From Marivita sp. GX14005 (GTDB lineage: Bacteria > Pseudomonadota > Alphaproteobacteria > Rhodobacterales > Rhodobacteraceae), in the NCBI RefSeq assembly GCF_023370775.1, contig NZ_JAMCCQ010000001.1, forward strand, positions 682,001 to 746,000: a stretch of 64,000 nucleotides of DNA. Reading direction: 5' to 3'. A program made the translations under genes and the position numbers. Below, in pieces: positions 47,271 to 56,947 of the stretch (position 1 is its first letter; each line of letters opens with the position of its first letter). The notes below the pieces were generated by a model, which was given only the letters and a program-made list of their open reading frames with translations, was not told the origin of the DNA and ran no database searches.

Positions 47271-48617
47271 ATGACACATTCGCTCGACCATCTCACGCAA
47301 AGCCTGTTGCGGCAGGCAGCCAAGGCCGGCGCCGATGCCGCCGATGTTCTGGCGGTGCGCGGCAGCTCGATGACAGTCGATGTGCGCAGCGGCACGCTGG
47401 AGCAAGCGGAACGGTCCGAAGGCACCGATATCGGGCTGCGCGTGTTCATCGGGCAGAGGGTCGCGAATGTCTCCTCTTCCGATCTGCGCAAGGAAAGTCT
47501 GCAAGCGATGGCGGAGCGCGCCGTCGCGATGGCGAGGGAGGCGCCGGACGATCCCTTCGTCGGGATCGCCGCGCCCGATCAGCTTTCCGAGATACGCGAT
47601 GCGAATGATCTTGAGTTGCACGACCCCGCGCCGGAACCTGCAATATCCGAGCTGGAAGACGACGCCCGCCGCCTGGAGGCCGCCGCGCTTGACGTCGCGG
47701 GCATCACGCAGGTTTCGGCGGCAACCGCAGGCTACGGGTGGCAGGATATTCACCTTGCGACAACGAGCGGGTTTTCCGGCGGCTACAGGCGATCGTCGCG
47801 GCACCGATCCTGCGTCGCGATCGCGGGCAGCGGCACCGCCATGGAGCGCGATCACGACGCGGATCAACGCATCTTTCAGGATGATTTGCGCACTCCCGAA
47901 GAGATCGGCCGAACGGCGGCCGAACGCGCGACCGAGCGCATGAATCCGCGCAAGCCGAAAACGGGCGCCTACCCGGTGCTTTTCGACGAACGTGTCTCGC
48001 AATCTTTGATCGGTCATTTGCTGAGCGCGATCAACGGTGTGGCGATTGCGCGGCGGTCGTCCTGGGCGCTCGATCTCATGGGGGCAGAGGTGTTGCCGAA
48101 GAGCCTGACGCTGACGGAAGACCCCCACCGGCGGCGTGTGAGCGGATCGCGTCCGTTCGATGCCGAAGGGCTTGAAACACAGGCGCGCGATATCGTCAGG
48201 AACGGTGTGCTCACCGGCTGGACGCTCGATCTGGCCACCGCGCGCAAGCTTGGCCAGACATCCACCGCCAATGCCGTGCGCGGCACCTCCGGCGGGCCGA
48301 CGCCGGGGGTGTCCAATGTGGTGCTGAGCGCAGGCGACCAAAGCCGCGATGAATTGATCGCGGCGATGGGCACGGGGCTTGTCGTGACGTCGATGATCGG
48401 ATCGACCATCAACGCCAATACCGGCGATTATTCTCGCGGCGCGGCTGGCTTCTGGGTCGAGAATGGTGAGATCCGCTATCCGGTGAGCGGTGTCACGATT
48501 GCCGGGAACCTGCGCGACATGCTCAGGACGGCGATCCCTGCAAATGATGCGCGCCCCTGGCTCAGCCGCGTGGTGCCATCGCTGCTTGTCGAAGGGTTGA
48601 CCCTTGCCGGGGAGTGA
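47271..48617 (+). CDS. pmbA: TldD/PmbA-family protein, PmbA (TldE) type
   Basis: 448 residues. The non-catalytic partner type of the TldD/TldE metalloprotease: VDVRSGTLEQAERSEGTDIGLRVFIGQR, then ATERMNPRKPKTGAYPVLFDERV, and a C-terminal SRGAAGFWVENGEIRYPVSG. TldD, which carries the HExxxH zinc site, is not in the window. The pair matures microcins and cleaves unfolded peptides. CGGAGA lies just before the ATG. Confidence 0.92.
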   Translation: MTHSLDHLTQSLLRQAAKAGADAADVLAVRGSSMTVDVRSGTLEQAERSEGTDIGLRVFIGQRVANVSSSDLRKESLQAMAERAVAMAREAPDDPFVGIAAPDQLSEIRDANDLELHDPAPEPAISELEDDARRLEAAALDVAGITQVSAATAGYGWQDIHLATTSGFSGGYRRSSRHRSCVAIAGSGTAMERDHDADQRIFQDDLRTPEEIGRTAAERATERMNPRKPKTGAYPVLFDERVSQSLIGHLLSAINGVAIARRSSWALDLMGAEVLPKSLTLTEDPHRRRVSGSRPFDAEGLETQARDIVRNGVLTGWTLDLATARKLGQTSTANAVRGTSGGPTPGVSNVVLSAGDQSRDELIAAMGTGLVVTSMIGSTINANTGDYSRGAAGFWVENGEIRYPVSGVTIAGNLRDMLRTAIPANDARPWLSRVVPSLLVEGLTLAGE

Positions 48618-49386
48618 CCTTCGCCTCTTGCTGGATGCCGCTGAACTGGCGGCGGGCATCGCCCTGCGGGAAAAGGCGCGCGGGCTGGAGATCGAACAAA
48701 AACCCGGAGGCGCCGGGCCGGTGACGCAGGCCGATATTGCAGTGGACCGCGCGCTGCACGATTTTTTGCGAGCGGAGCGGTCGGAATATGGCTGGCTCAG
48801 CGAGGAGATCGAGGACGATCCCGGACGTATGGCGGCGCGGCGGGTCTTTGTCATAGACCCGATAGATGGCACCCGTAGCTTTATAAACGGTGAACGGATT
48901 TGGGCCCATTCGCTGGCAATTATCGAAAATGGTATCGTTATTGCCGGCGTCGTTCATCTTCCGGAAATGAACCTGCTCTATTCTGCCGAAACATCGAAAG
49001 GGGCGTTTTGCAATGATGCGCAGCTTCGTGTTTCAGATGATGTATCCTTGGGTAATGCGCGCGTGCTGGCCACGCGTGCGAATATGGATGCCGCACATTG
49101 GAGAGAGGGTGCTCCCGGTTTCAAACGGTCGCATCGCCCCTCGCTGGCATATCGCCTGTGCTTGGTGGCACAAGGGCGCTATGACGCGATGTTGACGCTC
49201 AGGCCGACCTGGGAATGGGATATCGCGGCAGGATCTTTGATCCTGTCCGAAGCGGGTGCGACGGTGACGGATCGTGGCGGCAAGCCATTGCGGTTCAACA
49301 ACCGGTCCGCGCAAACCGAAGGGCTCATCGGAGCGGGAAAACGCCTTCACGGGCGCATCGCAAACCGCCTTGTTTATCGCTCTTAG
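48604..49386 (+). CDS. Inositol monophosphatase/CysQ-family phosphatase
   Basis: 260 residues. The Mg2+ site is complete: EE in WLSEEIEDD, FVIDPIDGTRSFI, and TWEWDIAAGSLILSEAG. Members hydrolyse inositol phosphates or 3'-phosphoadenosine phosphate; the substrate is open. It begins with a TTG at 48604 inside the end of pmbA (14-base overlap) with AAGGG seven bases upstream; no ATG start preserves the family N-terminus. Confidence 0.9.
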   Translation: MPGSDLRLLLDAAELAAGIALREKARGLEIEQKPGGAGPVTQADIAVDRALHDFLRAERSEYGWLSEEIEDDPGRMAARRVFVIDPIDGTRSFINGERIWAHSLAIIENGIVIAGVVHLPEMNLLYSAETSKGAFCNDAQLRVSDDVSLGNARVLATRANMDAAHWREGAPGFKRSHRPSLAYRLCLVAQGRYDAMLTLRPTWEWDIAAGSLILSEAGATVTDRGGKPLRFNNRSAQTEGLIGAGKRLHGRIANRLVYRS

Positions 49387-49397
49387 GCGGTGCGCTC

Positions 49398-50102
49398 TCA
49401 AAGAACCTCGATCACGTCCTTGTCGATGGCCAGCATGTATCCCCGCCGCGCGATGTTCTTGATCAGCAATTCGCTGACAAGCTGGTTGCCGAGCCCATCG
49501 CGCAGCCGTTTGATGCGGGTCGCCCCGGCCGCCTCATCGCATTCGCTCTCGGTGCGACCGGAGATCATCGCCTCGATCTGTGCACCCGAGAGAAGTTCGT
49601 CGTCGAGCCGGGCTTCGGCGAGGATCGACAGCGTCTCCATCATCGCATCGGTCAGGCGAAAGCCCATCGTGTTAAGATAGACCGTGTTTTCCTCGCGGCT
49701 GACGATCAGCGAATTGACCTGAATGCCGGAGCGTTCGATCTGAACCATGCGGCGGTTGAGAACCGTCAGCATGACCAGAAAGATGAGCGCGGCAATCAGC
49801 ATGGCGGCGGCGAAAATCAGAAGGACGAAGATCGTGGTGCGATAGCCGGCGAGCGTATCCGAAAACGCAGTTCCCGATTGCGCGAGGATTTCCAGCAGCT
49901 TGATCTCGGCTTGCGACGTCAGATCGTCATTGGCCACGAAAATCTGCTCGACCCGTTCATTGAACGCGTTCGCGTCCGGCAGGGTGAAGATCAGCAGCGC
50001 CCCGGAGACGACCAGAAGCGCCACGATGGAGACAAGGCCAAACACTACGATCCGCGTTCCGGATCGGCGGGCTTCAGTAACGGAGGAAATTCGGTCCGGC
50101 AC
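49398..50102 (-). CDS. Membrane-anchored winged-helix protein
   Basis: 234 residues from a GTG at 50102. Two transmembrane helices (about 18-40 and 91-115) flank a short periplasmic region of some 50 residues; the rest (about 130-234) is cytoplasmic and includes a winged-helix DNA-binding domain of OmpR type (RIKRLRDGLGNQLVSELLIKNIARRGYMLAID). The open frame continues upstream to an ATG at 50150, but only the GTG has a strong site (AAAGGAAAG) and avoids most overlap with the gene upstream. It could be a one-component membrane regulator like ToxR/CadC, with the order of domains reversed. Converges on the phosphatase gene, 12 nt away. Confidence 0.8.
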   Translation of the reverse strand: MPDRISSVTEARRSGTRIVVFGLVSIVALLVVSGALLIFTLPDANAFNERVEQIFVANDDLTSQAEIKLLEILAQSGTAFSDTLAGYRTTIFVLLIFAAAMLIAALIFLVMLTVLNRRMVQIERSGIQVNSLIVSREENTVYLNTMGFRLTDAMMETLSILAEARLDDELLSGAQIEAMISGRTESECDEAAGATRIKRLRDGLGNQLVSELLIKNIARRGYMLAIDKDVIEVL

Positions 50103-50355
50103 TCTCTTTCCTTTCGGCAAGCCCGTCATCCCCGAAAACCGAAACGACATTGAGCAGCGTCCAGCCCGCGCGGCCGAGCCGTTCGTTCAGTTGTTTCGCG
50201 GCCGATTCCACGTCACATGGCGTGTCGATTTCGGCCACGCCGTAATGAAGCCGCAAGGGCTTGTCTTGCTTGGCCTTGTAGTCGGCATAACAGGCGGCCT
50301 GGGCGGCTGGCGCCAACAGGCAGGCGAAAATCAGGGGGGTGAGTATACGAACCAT
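50074..50355 (-). CDS. Small exported protein of unknown function
   Basis: 93 residues with a signal peptide (about 1-20, ending APAAQAAC). The mature region reads CYADYKAKQDKPLRLHYGVAEI, with a cysteine pair that may form a disulfide, and ends in VSVFGDDGLAERKESAG. I recall close relatives across Rhodobacterales but no function. Its 3' end overlaps the winged-helix gene by 29 bases on the same strand. It diverges from the basic exported protein across the nested inverted repeats. Confidence 0.8.
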   Translation of the reverse strand: MVRILTPLIFACLLAPAAQAACYADYKAKQDKPLRLHYGVAEIDTPCDVESAAKQLNERLGRAGWTLLNVVSVFGDDGLAERKESAGPNFLRY

Positions 50356-50384
50356 GTCCTGAAACTGCGCAGTCCGGCCGTGAA

Positions 50385-50434
50385 ACGCAATAACGCATAG
50401 GCTGTTATCCGATAACCGTGCCGCGTTATTGCGT
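50385..50434. promoter_or_regulatory. Nested inverted repeats between divergent exported-protein genes
   Basis: Outer pair ACGCAATAACGC (50385-50396) and GCGTTATTGCGT (50423-50434), a perfect 12-bp inverted repeat 26 nt apart. Inside lies GTTATC C GATAAC (50404-50416). The AATAAC/GTTATC core thus appears in four half-sites of alternating orientation. It lies in the 136-nt divergent promoter region, a place where an operator for both genes is expected. Confidence 0.65.
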
Positions 50435-50491
50435 GGCGGAGGCTCGGCGCCGGACGATGAAGCCCCGTCACCAAGCAAAGGGATCAAGCCC

Positions 50492-50968
50492 ATGTCACGC
50501 AAATTCATCGCCGCCGCTCTCATCGTTTCGACCGCCATCGCCGGTTTCTCCGCCACGCCCGCAAAGGCCGCCTCGGAAGAGGACATCGCGCGGATATTGG
50601 GTGCGGCGGCCACGGTCTTCATTCTCGGCAAGGCAATTCAGAATACACGTGACGACCGCGACAAGGATCGGCGAAAGAAAGCGAAGCATCGGTATCGGTA
50701 TGAGGATCGCGCGCTGCCGAAAGTCGTTCCGCGCCATAGACATCAGAACCATCGTATCGCACCGCTGCCACGGAAATGCGTGCGGCGGATCGAAGGCGGC
50801 CATGTCGCGCGCGTGGCAATGGCGGGATGCCTCAAACGCAACTACCGCAGCGCCCGCGCCTTGCCGCGACACTGCAGGATGCGCGTCGAAACCCGGCGCG
50901 GTCCCAAGCGCGCCTATGCCCTGCCTTGCCTGCGCCAGAGCGGTTATCGGATCGAGCGCAGCAGGTAA
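50492..50968 (+). CDS. Basic exported protein of unknown function
   Basis: 158 residues with a signal peptide (about 1-26, ending TPAKAA). A second hydrophobic stretch (ILGAAATVFILGKAI) follows, then a strongly Arg/Lys-rich region with several cysteines (PRKCVRR, AGCLKRN, RHCRMRVE, PCLRQSG). This pattern of a GlyZip-like segment and paired cysteines in a basic domain is common in small Rhodobacterales surface proteins, whose job is unknown. Start at the ATG after a GGGATC tract. Confidence 0.78.
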   Translation: MSRKFIAAALIVSTAIAGFSATPAKAASEEDIARILGAAATVFILGKAIQNTRDDRDKDRRKKAKHRYRYEDRALPKVVPRHRHQNHRIAPLPRKCVRRIEGGHVARVAMAGCLKRNYRSARALPRHCRMRVETRRGPKRAYALPCLRQSGYRIERSR

Positions 50969-51072
50969 AACGTGCAGGGCGCAATTGTGATCGTGCGGGC
51001 ACGGAACCCGTTTGCCCCAAGGATTGTTCGACTGTTAAACAGATAAGAGCAACGACAAGGGACCCCGGGCAA

Positions 51073-52863
51073 ATGAGCAGGCTGTTTCGCGCTTTTCTAT
51101 GCGCGTGTTCGATCATGGCCCCATTGGCGGGCGCGGCACAGGATCTCGATCTTGATATCAGCGGTGGCGGCGATGAGCTGCGCAGCGAATTGAAGGACGC
51201 GATGTCCCTTGTCGAGTTGCTCGATCAGGATAATCCGACACCGCAATCGCTTCTGGCCGCCGCTCAGGCCGATTACAGCCGCATCGTCACGGCGCTCTAT
51301 ACCGTCGGCCGCTTCGGTCCGGTCGTTTCGATCAAGGTCGATGGTCGGGAAGCCGCGCAAATGTCGCCCTTCGAGGCACCTGCGAGGATCGAGAAAATTC
51401 ATGTTGTCGTCGATCCGGGCCCGCGCTTTCGCTTCGGACGGGCCGAGATCGGGCCACTCGCGCAGGGCACGGAGATCCCGGATACGTTTCGCGCCGGCGC
51501 GCGCGCCGGGACGGCGCCCATTCGCAACGCCGTGGATGCCGGGATCACCGGCTGGCGCGAGATCGGCCATGCCAAAGCCGAGCTTGAAAGCCAGCAGATT
51601 ACCGCGCTCCATCCCGAGCGGAAGCTGAATGTGCGTCTCACACTCGAGCCCGGGGCGCGGCTGCGCTTTGGCGATATCGTCGTGACGGGAAATGACGCGG
51701 TTCGCCGCACGCGGATTCGCGAAATCGCGGGCATTCCGCAAGGCACGGTGTTCGACCCGGATGAGATCCGCGAAGCGGAACGGCGTTTGCGCGAAACCGG
51801 CGTGTTCAGTTCGGTCGCCATCTCCGAGGCGGATCGGCCCGATCCGGACGGAACGCTCGATCTTGCGCTCCAGGTGGCGGAGCAGAAGCCGCGCCGGTTT
51901 GGCTTCGGTGCCGAACTGTCAACTCAGGAAGGCGGCAAGCTCAGCGCATTCTGGCTACACCGAAACCTGTTCGGCGGGGCCGAACGGCTCCGCGTCGAAG
52001 GCGAGGTCGGCGGAATCGGTCAGGACGATGAGGATCTGGATTACTCGCTCGATGTGACCTACGGACGCCCCGCGACCTTCACGCCGGATACGGATTTCTA
52101 CCTGACCGCCGGGATCGAACGGCTCAACGAGCCCGGATTCACCAGCAATCAGGCCAGCATAGGTGCCGGGCTCTCGCATCGGTTTTCTGATCGACTGAAG
52201 GGAACGTTCGGGCTCGGCTATCGCTACTCGGAAACAGAGGACGCGTTTGGAGATCGTGAGTTTTCGCTTTTCACCGCCACGCTGAGCGCGACCTACGATA
52301 CGCGGGACAACGTCCTGAACCCGACCGAAGGTTTCTACCTTTCGGCCACTGGCACGCCGTTTCTGGGGTTGGACGATACCGAAAGCGGCTTTCGCCTGAC
52401 CTCTGATGCGCGCGCCTATCTCGGCCTTGGCGAAGAGGACCGTTTCGTGCTGGCCGGGCGGGCGCAGATCGGCACGATCTGGGGGCCGAGCCTGTCAGAA
52501 ACCGTGCCGGATTACCTCTTTTATTCTGGCGGCGGCGGCACCGTTCGGGGGCAGCCCTATCAATCGCTTGGCGTCGATCTGCCGTCCGGGGATTTCACCG
52601 GCGGGCAGAGTTTCGCGGCCGTGTCGGCCGAATTGCGCGCGAGGGTCGGTGAAAAGATCGGTCTCGTTGGGTTTTACGATGCCGGGATGGTCACCGAAGA
52701 CAGCAGCTTTTCCGGCGATAGCGACTGGCACGCCGGCGCGGGGGTCGGCCTGCGCTACGATACCGGGATCGGGCCGATCCGCGTCGATGTGGCAACGCCG
52801 GCGACCGGCGATGACGCGGGCCAGGCGGTGGAACTTTATATCGGCATAGGGCAGGCATTCTGA
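51073..52863 (+). CDS. tamA: TamA-like outer membrane protein (BamA/Omp85 family)
   Basis: 596 residues: signal peptide (about 1-22), three POTRA domains (about 35-280, e.g. LRFGDIVVTGNDAVRRTRIREI and RRLRETGVFSSVAISE), then a 16-stranded beta-barrel with YDTRDNVLNPTEGFYLS and a C-terminal aromatic Phe. With TamB it inserts proteins, and probably transports lipid, at the outer membrane. An AAGGGA is 11 bases before the ATG. The tamB ATG follows one base after its stop. Confidence 0.94.
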   Translation: MSRLFRAFLCACSIMAPLAGAAQDLDLDISGGGDELRSELKDAMSLVELLDQDNPTPQSLLAAAQADYSRIVTALYTVGRFGPVVSIKVDGREAAQMSPFEAPARIEKIHVVVDPGPRFRFGRAEIGPLAQGTEIPDTFRAGARAGTAPIRNAVDAGITGWREIGHAKAELESQQITALHPERKLNVRLTLEPGARLRFGDIVVTGNDAVRRTRIREIAGIPQGTVFDPDEIREAERRLRETGVFSSVAISEADRPDPDGTLDLALQVAEQKPRRFGFGAELSTQEGGKLSAFWLHRNLFGGAERLRVEGEVGGIGQDDEDLDYSLDVTYGRPATFTPDTDFYLTAGIERLNEPGFTSNQASIGAGLSHRFSDRLKGTFGLGYRYSETEDAFGDREFSLFTATLSATYDTRDNVLNPTEGFYLSATGTPFLGLDDTESGFRLTSDARAYLGLGEEDRFVLAGRAQIGTIWGPSLSETVPDYLFYSGGGGTVRGQPYQSLGVDLPSGDFTGGQSFAAVSAELRARVGEKIGLVGFYDAGMVTEDSSFSGDSDWHAGAGVGLRYDTGIGPIRVDVATPATGDDAGQAVELYIGIGQAF

Positions 52864-52864
52864 C

Positions 52865-55800
52865 ATGCGTTTCATTCTGATATTTCTCGCGCTGTTCTGG
52901 TTGCCCGTGGCGGCCGTCGCACAGGAGGACGATGACGGTCCGGGCTATCTCGCTGGTTTGTTGCAGGACGCGCTGTCCGGTGCCGGGCGCGATGTGCGGA
53001 TTCGGGGTTTCGAGGGCGCGCTGTCGAGTGAGGCGACGATTGCCCTGCTCGCGATCTCTGACGAGGAGGGCGAATGGTTCCGGGCCGAGGATATCGTGCT
53101 GGACTGGAACCGCTCGGCGCTGCTGCGCGGGCGCGTCGAGGTCACGGCCTTCACCGCGCAAAGCGTGACCATTTCCCGCGCACCGCAGGCCGGCCCTGAC
53201 CTGCCCGAGCCCGAAGCCACACCGTTCACCATTCCGGATCTTCCCGTCTCGGTCGAGATCGGACGCATCGGGGTGAATTCGCTTGTTCTGGGCGAGCCGC
53301 TGCTTGGCGAGCGCGCCGAATTTTCCGTGGAAGGATCGGCGAGCCTTGCCGATGGCGGGGCCGATATCGCCTTCGTTCTGAACCGCGAAGACGGAAAGGA
53401 TGCCACCATCGAGCTTGCGGCAAGCTACGACCCGGACACGCGGCAGCTTTCGGTCGATCTCGATGCACAGGAGGCGGCGGGAGGCATCGCCGCGGAAATG
53501 CTGGGCATTCCCGGCGAGCCGTCCGTATCCCTGACGGTGCAGGGCGCTGGCGAGGTCGAGGATTTCGAGGCCGAGATCGCGCTCGCCACCGACGGTGCGC
53601 CGCGCATCACCGGAACAGTGGCGATCATGTCGCCGGCCGAGCGGGATGGCTGGGATCTGCGGGTGGATATCAGCGGCGATCCGACGCCGCTCGTCACCGA
53701 CGATGTGCGCGATTTCTTCGGCACGGATATCGCACTGAAGGCACAGGTTTCGCGCGATGCCTCCGGGCAAACGGAGTTGCCGCAATTCGAACTGAGCGCC
53801 AGGGCGCTGACGCTGGAAGGAAGCGCCGTGATCGGCGCCGATGGCTGGCCGGTGTCGCTGGATGCGACCGGACGCTTGGCCAACCCCGAGGGCGGGCCGG
53901 TGACACTGCCCTTCGGCGGGGGCGATACGCAGGTGGCCTCCGTGACCTTCGATGCGCAGATCGACGACGACCTGCGCTTTGATGCGAAACTCGACGATCT
54001 GCGCAGCCCCTCGGCAACGCTGGGTGCGGTGACGATCTCCGGGCGCGGCGCGCTGGATCGCGACACGCTATCCGATGGCGGTGCCTTCGAGCTCGACCTG
54101 ACCTGGGACGCGAGCGATCTCGCGCTCGCCGATCCCGCGCTGGCAGACGCCGTTGGCACGGACCTCAGCGGTTCGGCGCGGATCGATTACCAGAGCGGCA
54201 GCCCGGTGCAGATCACCAATCTGCGAGCCGACGGAGAGGATTTCGGGCTGAGCGGTTCGGCCAGTTGGAACAGCGCCGAGACGATTCCGCTCGGGCTCGA
54301 TCTGCGTCTTGTTGCCGAACGGCTGGACCGGTTTTCGGCCTTGGCCGGGCGCGATCTGGGCGGCCGGGCGGAGGTGAGCATCGAAGGTGACGTTGCGCCG
54401 ATCTCGGGCATGGCCGATCTGGTGGTCGATGGAACGACCGTCGATCTTTCCATCGGGCAGGATCTGGTTGACGGCCTGTTGAGCGGTGTCGGAACGGCGC
54501 GGCTCAACATGCGGCGGGACGAGACGGGAACCACCCTTCGGGAAGCGCGCATTGCCACGCCGGCCGCCCGGATCGACGCGAAGGGAGACATCACCAGCGA
54601 GTCGACATCGCTTCAGTTCGATGGCGAGATCAAGGATCTGAGCCGCGCCTTTCCCGGCGAGGCGGCAGGTTCGGCAACGCTGGACGGGTCCGTTGAACTG
54701 TCGGGCACGGTGCTGAACAGTGCAGAGGTGACAGCCGATATCTCCAACGCGTCCGGCGATGTGCGCCTTCCGGTCGCGGGCGGCCTGACGCTGGACGGCG
54801 CGCAGCTCCGGCTGAGCGCGCGCGGCGGGGCTGATGGGTCGTGGCAAGCGACGGTCCGCGCCGCCGATCTGCAATCTGAACAGGTGAGCGCTGCGTCACT
54901 CGCGGTCGAAGGCAACGGCCAGTTGCGTCAGAGCGAGGACAGCCCGCTTGAGGCAGTCAGCGGGACATTGACCGCATCGGCCAGCGGCCTGCGCCTTGCC
55001 GATCCGCGAATTTCCCAAGCCATCGGGCGCGATCCGAAAGCACAGATGCGGTTCGACTGGCAGCAAGGTGCACAGCGCCTTTCGCTCGACTCCTTCTCGC
55101 TGGAGGCTGGTGCCGTATCGGCCAACGGAACTGCAACAGTGACGGAGCCGTTCACGGCGCCTGCGGTCGAATTCTCGGTGAATGCCGAAGCCGGCAGTCT
55201 CGCCCCGCTGTCGGCGCTCACCGGCCAATCGCTTCGCGGGTCGGCGACGATCTCGGCAAGCGGCACCTACGCATCCGGCGGAGGTTTCGACATCACCGCG
55301 GACGGCCAGGCCAATTCTCTCGGGATCGGCAATCCGATCGTGGATCGCCTTTTCGCCGGGACAACCCGGTTCGACCTCGCGGCGACCGGCGCAAACGGCG
55401 CGTTGGAGAGCCTGAACGCATCCGTCGCGAACAACGAGATCAACGCGCAGGTGAGCGGGACGCTGGACGATCTGGATATCGATGCACGGCTCAGGAATGT
55501 CGGCCTGATCGCGCCTGACTTCCAGGGCGCCTTGCGCGTCGACGGGTCGGTGCAACGGCGCGGCGGTGCTTACCGCGTCGATGTCGATGTCGATGGGCCG
55601 GGCGGCACGACATTGGGTATTGCCGGTCAGGTCACGAATGCGCAAAGCGCGAATTTGCGGATCAACGGAACCGCGCCGCTCGGGCTGGCCAATGCCTTCA
55701 TTGAGCCGCGCCGCCTGAACGGGCAAGCGCGGATCGATCTGACGCTGTCCGGGCCCCTTGGGCTGGGCAGCCTGTCGGGCACGATCACCCCGGTCAACGC

Positions 55801-56947
55801 ACAGGCCAGCGCGCCGACGCTGGGGATCATCCTGAACCCGATCAGCGGGCAGATCCGCCTGCAGAACGGCGCGGCGCAGGTCAATCTGACCGCCCAAGGC
55901 AATAATGGCGGATCGGTCGCGGTCGATGGCCGGCTGGGGCTGGACACGCTCACCGCGAACCTGACGGCCACGCTCGATCGCTTCGGCGTGCGCGACGTGG
56001 AACTTTACGACACCAGCGTCGATGGCAACGTGAACATCACCGGAACCATCGGGCAGAACCTGCTCATTTCCGGCGACTTGCGGCTGAACGAGACGGAAAT
56101 CCAGGTGCCGAGCACGGGCATCACCGCGCTCAGCGACATTCCCCCGATCGATCACATCGGCGCAACGCGCCCGGTGATGAGGACGATCGAACGCGCCGAT
56201 CTGGACAGCGCGGATCGCACCGGGGCGAATGGTGAGTCGTCGCAATCGTCAACGCGGCTCGATCTGACATTACGTGCGCCGGGGCAGGTCTTCGTGCGCG
56301 GGCGCGGGCTCGATGCAGAACTGGCGGGCGAATTGCGGCTGACTGGCACGACTGCGAATATAATACCACAAGGCGGGTTCGAACTCGTGCGCGGGCGACT
56401 GGATATCCTGAACCAGCGGTTCACGCTGGACGAAGGGCGCGTGCAGATGAGCGGAAGTTTCAACCCGATTCTGCGTTTCGTCGCCTCGACCCGGACAGAT
56501 GGCGGCGTGCAGGTGCGCATCATCCTGGACGGCCCGGCATCCTCGCCGGATATTACCTTTTCCTCAACGCCGGAACTGCCCGAAGACGAGGTGCTCGCGC
56601 AGCTTCTTTTCGGGCGTGATCTGTCCAACCTGTCGGCGCTTCAGGCGCTTGAGCTTGCCAATGCCGTTGCCACGCTCGCCGGTCGCAGCTCGGGCGGCAT
56701 TCTGTCGAACCTGCGCGAAGGGTTCGGGTTGGACGATCTGGATGTCTCGCAATCCGAAGATGGCGGAACGGCGGTGCGCGCGGGCAAGTATATCTCGGAC
56801 AATGTCTATTCCGATGTCGTCGTGGAAAGCGGCGGCCGAACCGAGATCAACCTCAACCTCGATGTAACCGACGAAATCACCGCGCGCGGCAGCGTCGACA
56901 ACGAAGGCGGCTCCTCCATCGGCATCTTCTTCGAACGCGATTACTGA
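52865..56947 (+). CDS. tamB: Translocation and assembly module inner membrane protein TamB
   Basis: 1360 residues. N-terminal signal anchor (about 1-20), a very long beta-taco body typical of AsmA-like bridge proteins, and the C-terminal DUF490 domain with ELRLTGTTANIIPQGGFELV, DILNQRFTLDEGRVQMSGSF and FSSTPELPEDEVLAQLLFGR. Spans the periplasm between the inner membrane and TamA. Start given at 52865 as the first ATG after tamA. Its last seven bases overlap the end of the converging znuA. Confidence 0.96.
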   Translation: MRFILIFLALFWLPVAAVAQEDDDGPGYLAGLLQDALSGAGRDVRIRGFEGALSSEATIALLAISDEEGEWFRAEDIVLDWNRSALLRGRVEVTAFTAQSVTISRAPQAGPDLPEPEATPFTIPDLPVSVEIGRIGVNSLVLGEPLLGERAEFSVEGSASLADGGADIAFVLNREDGKDATIELAASYDPDTRQLSVDLDAQEAAGGIAAEMLGIPGEPSVSLTVQGAGEVEDFEAEIALATDGAPRITGTVAIMSPAERDGWDLRVDISGDPTPLVTDDVRDFFGTDIALKAQVSRDASGQTELPQFELSARALTLEGSAVIGADGWPVSLDATGRLANPEGGPVTLPFGGGDTQVASVTFDAQIDDDLRFDAKLDDLRSPSATLGAVTISGRGALDRDTLSDGGAFELDLTWDASDLALADPALADAVGTDLSGSARIDYQSGSPVQITNLRADGEDFGLSGSASWNSAETIPLGLDLRLVAERLDRFSALAGRDLGGRAEVSIEGDVAPISGMADLVVDGTTVDLSIGQDLVDGLLSGVGTARLNMRRDETGTTLREARIATPAARIDAKGDITSESTSLQFDGEIKDLSRAFPGEAAGSATLDGSVELSGTVLNSAEVTADISNASGDVRLPVAGGLTLDGAQLRLSARGGADGSWQATVRAADLQSEQVSAASLAVEGNGQLRQSEDSPLEAVSGTLTASASGLRLADPRISQAIGRDPKAQMRFDWQQGAQRLSLDSFSLEAGAVSANGTATVTEPFTAPAVEFSVNAEAGSLAPLSALTGQSLRGSATISASGTYASGGGFDITADGQANSLGIGNPIVDRLFAGTTRFDLAATGANGALESLNASVANNEINAQVSGTLDDLDIDARLRNVGLIAPDFQGALRVDGSVQRRGGAYRVDVDVDGPGGTTLGIAGQVTNAQSANLRINGTAPLGLANAFIEPRRLNGQARIDLTLSGPLGLGSLSGTITPVNAQASAPTLGIILNPISGQIRLQNGAAQVNLTAQGNNGGSVAVDGRLGLDTLTANLTATLDRFGVRDVELYDTSVDGNVNITGTIGQNLLISGDLRLNETEIQVPSTGITALSDIPPIDHIGATRPVMRTIERADLDSADRTGANGESSQSSTRLDLTLRAPGQVFVRGRGLDAELAGELRLTGTTANIIPQGGFELVRGRLDILNQRFTLDEGRVQMSGSFNPILRFVASTRTDGGVQVRIILDGPASSPDITFSSTPELPEDEVLAQLLFGRDLSNLSALQALELANAVATLAGRSSGGILSNLREGFGLDDLDVSQSEDGGTAVRAGKYISDNVYSDVVVESGGRTEINLNLDVTDEITARGSVDNEGGSSIGIFFERDY

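Noticed and set aside
51032-51042. CTGTT-A-AACAG repeat before tamA
   Set aside because: Short arms; expected by chance in a 100-nt spacer.
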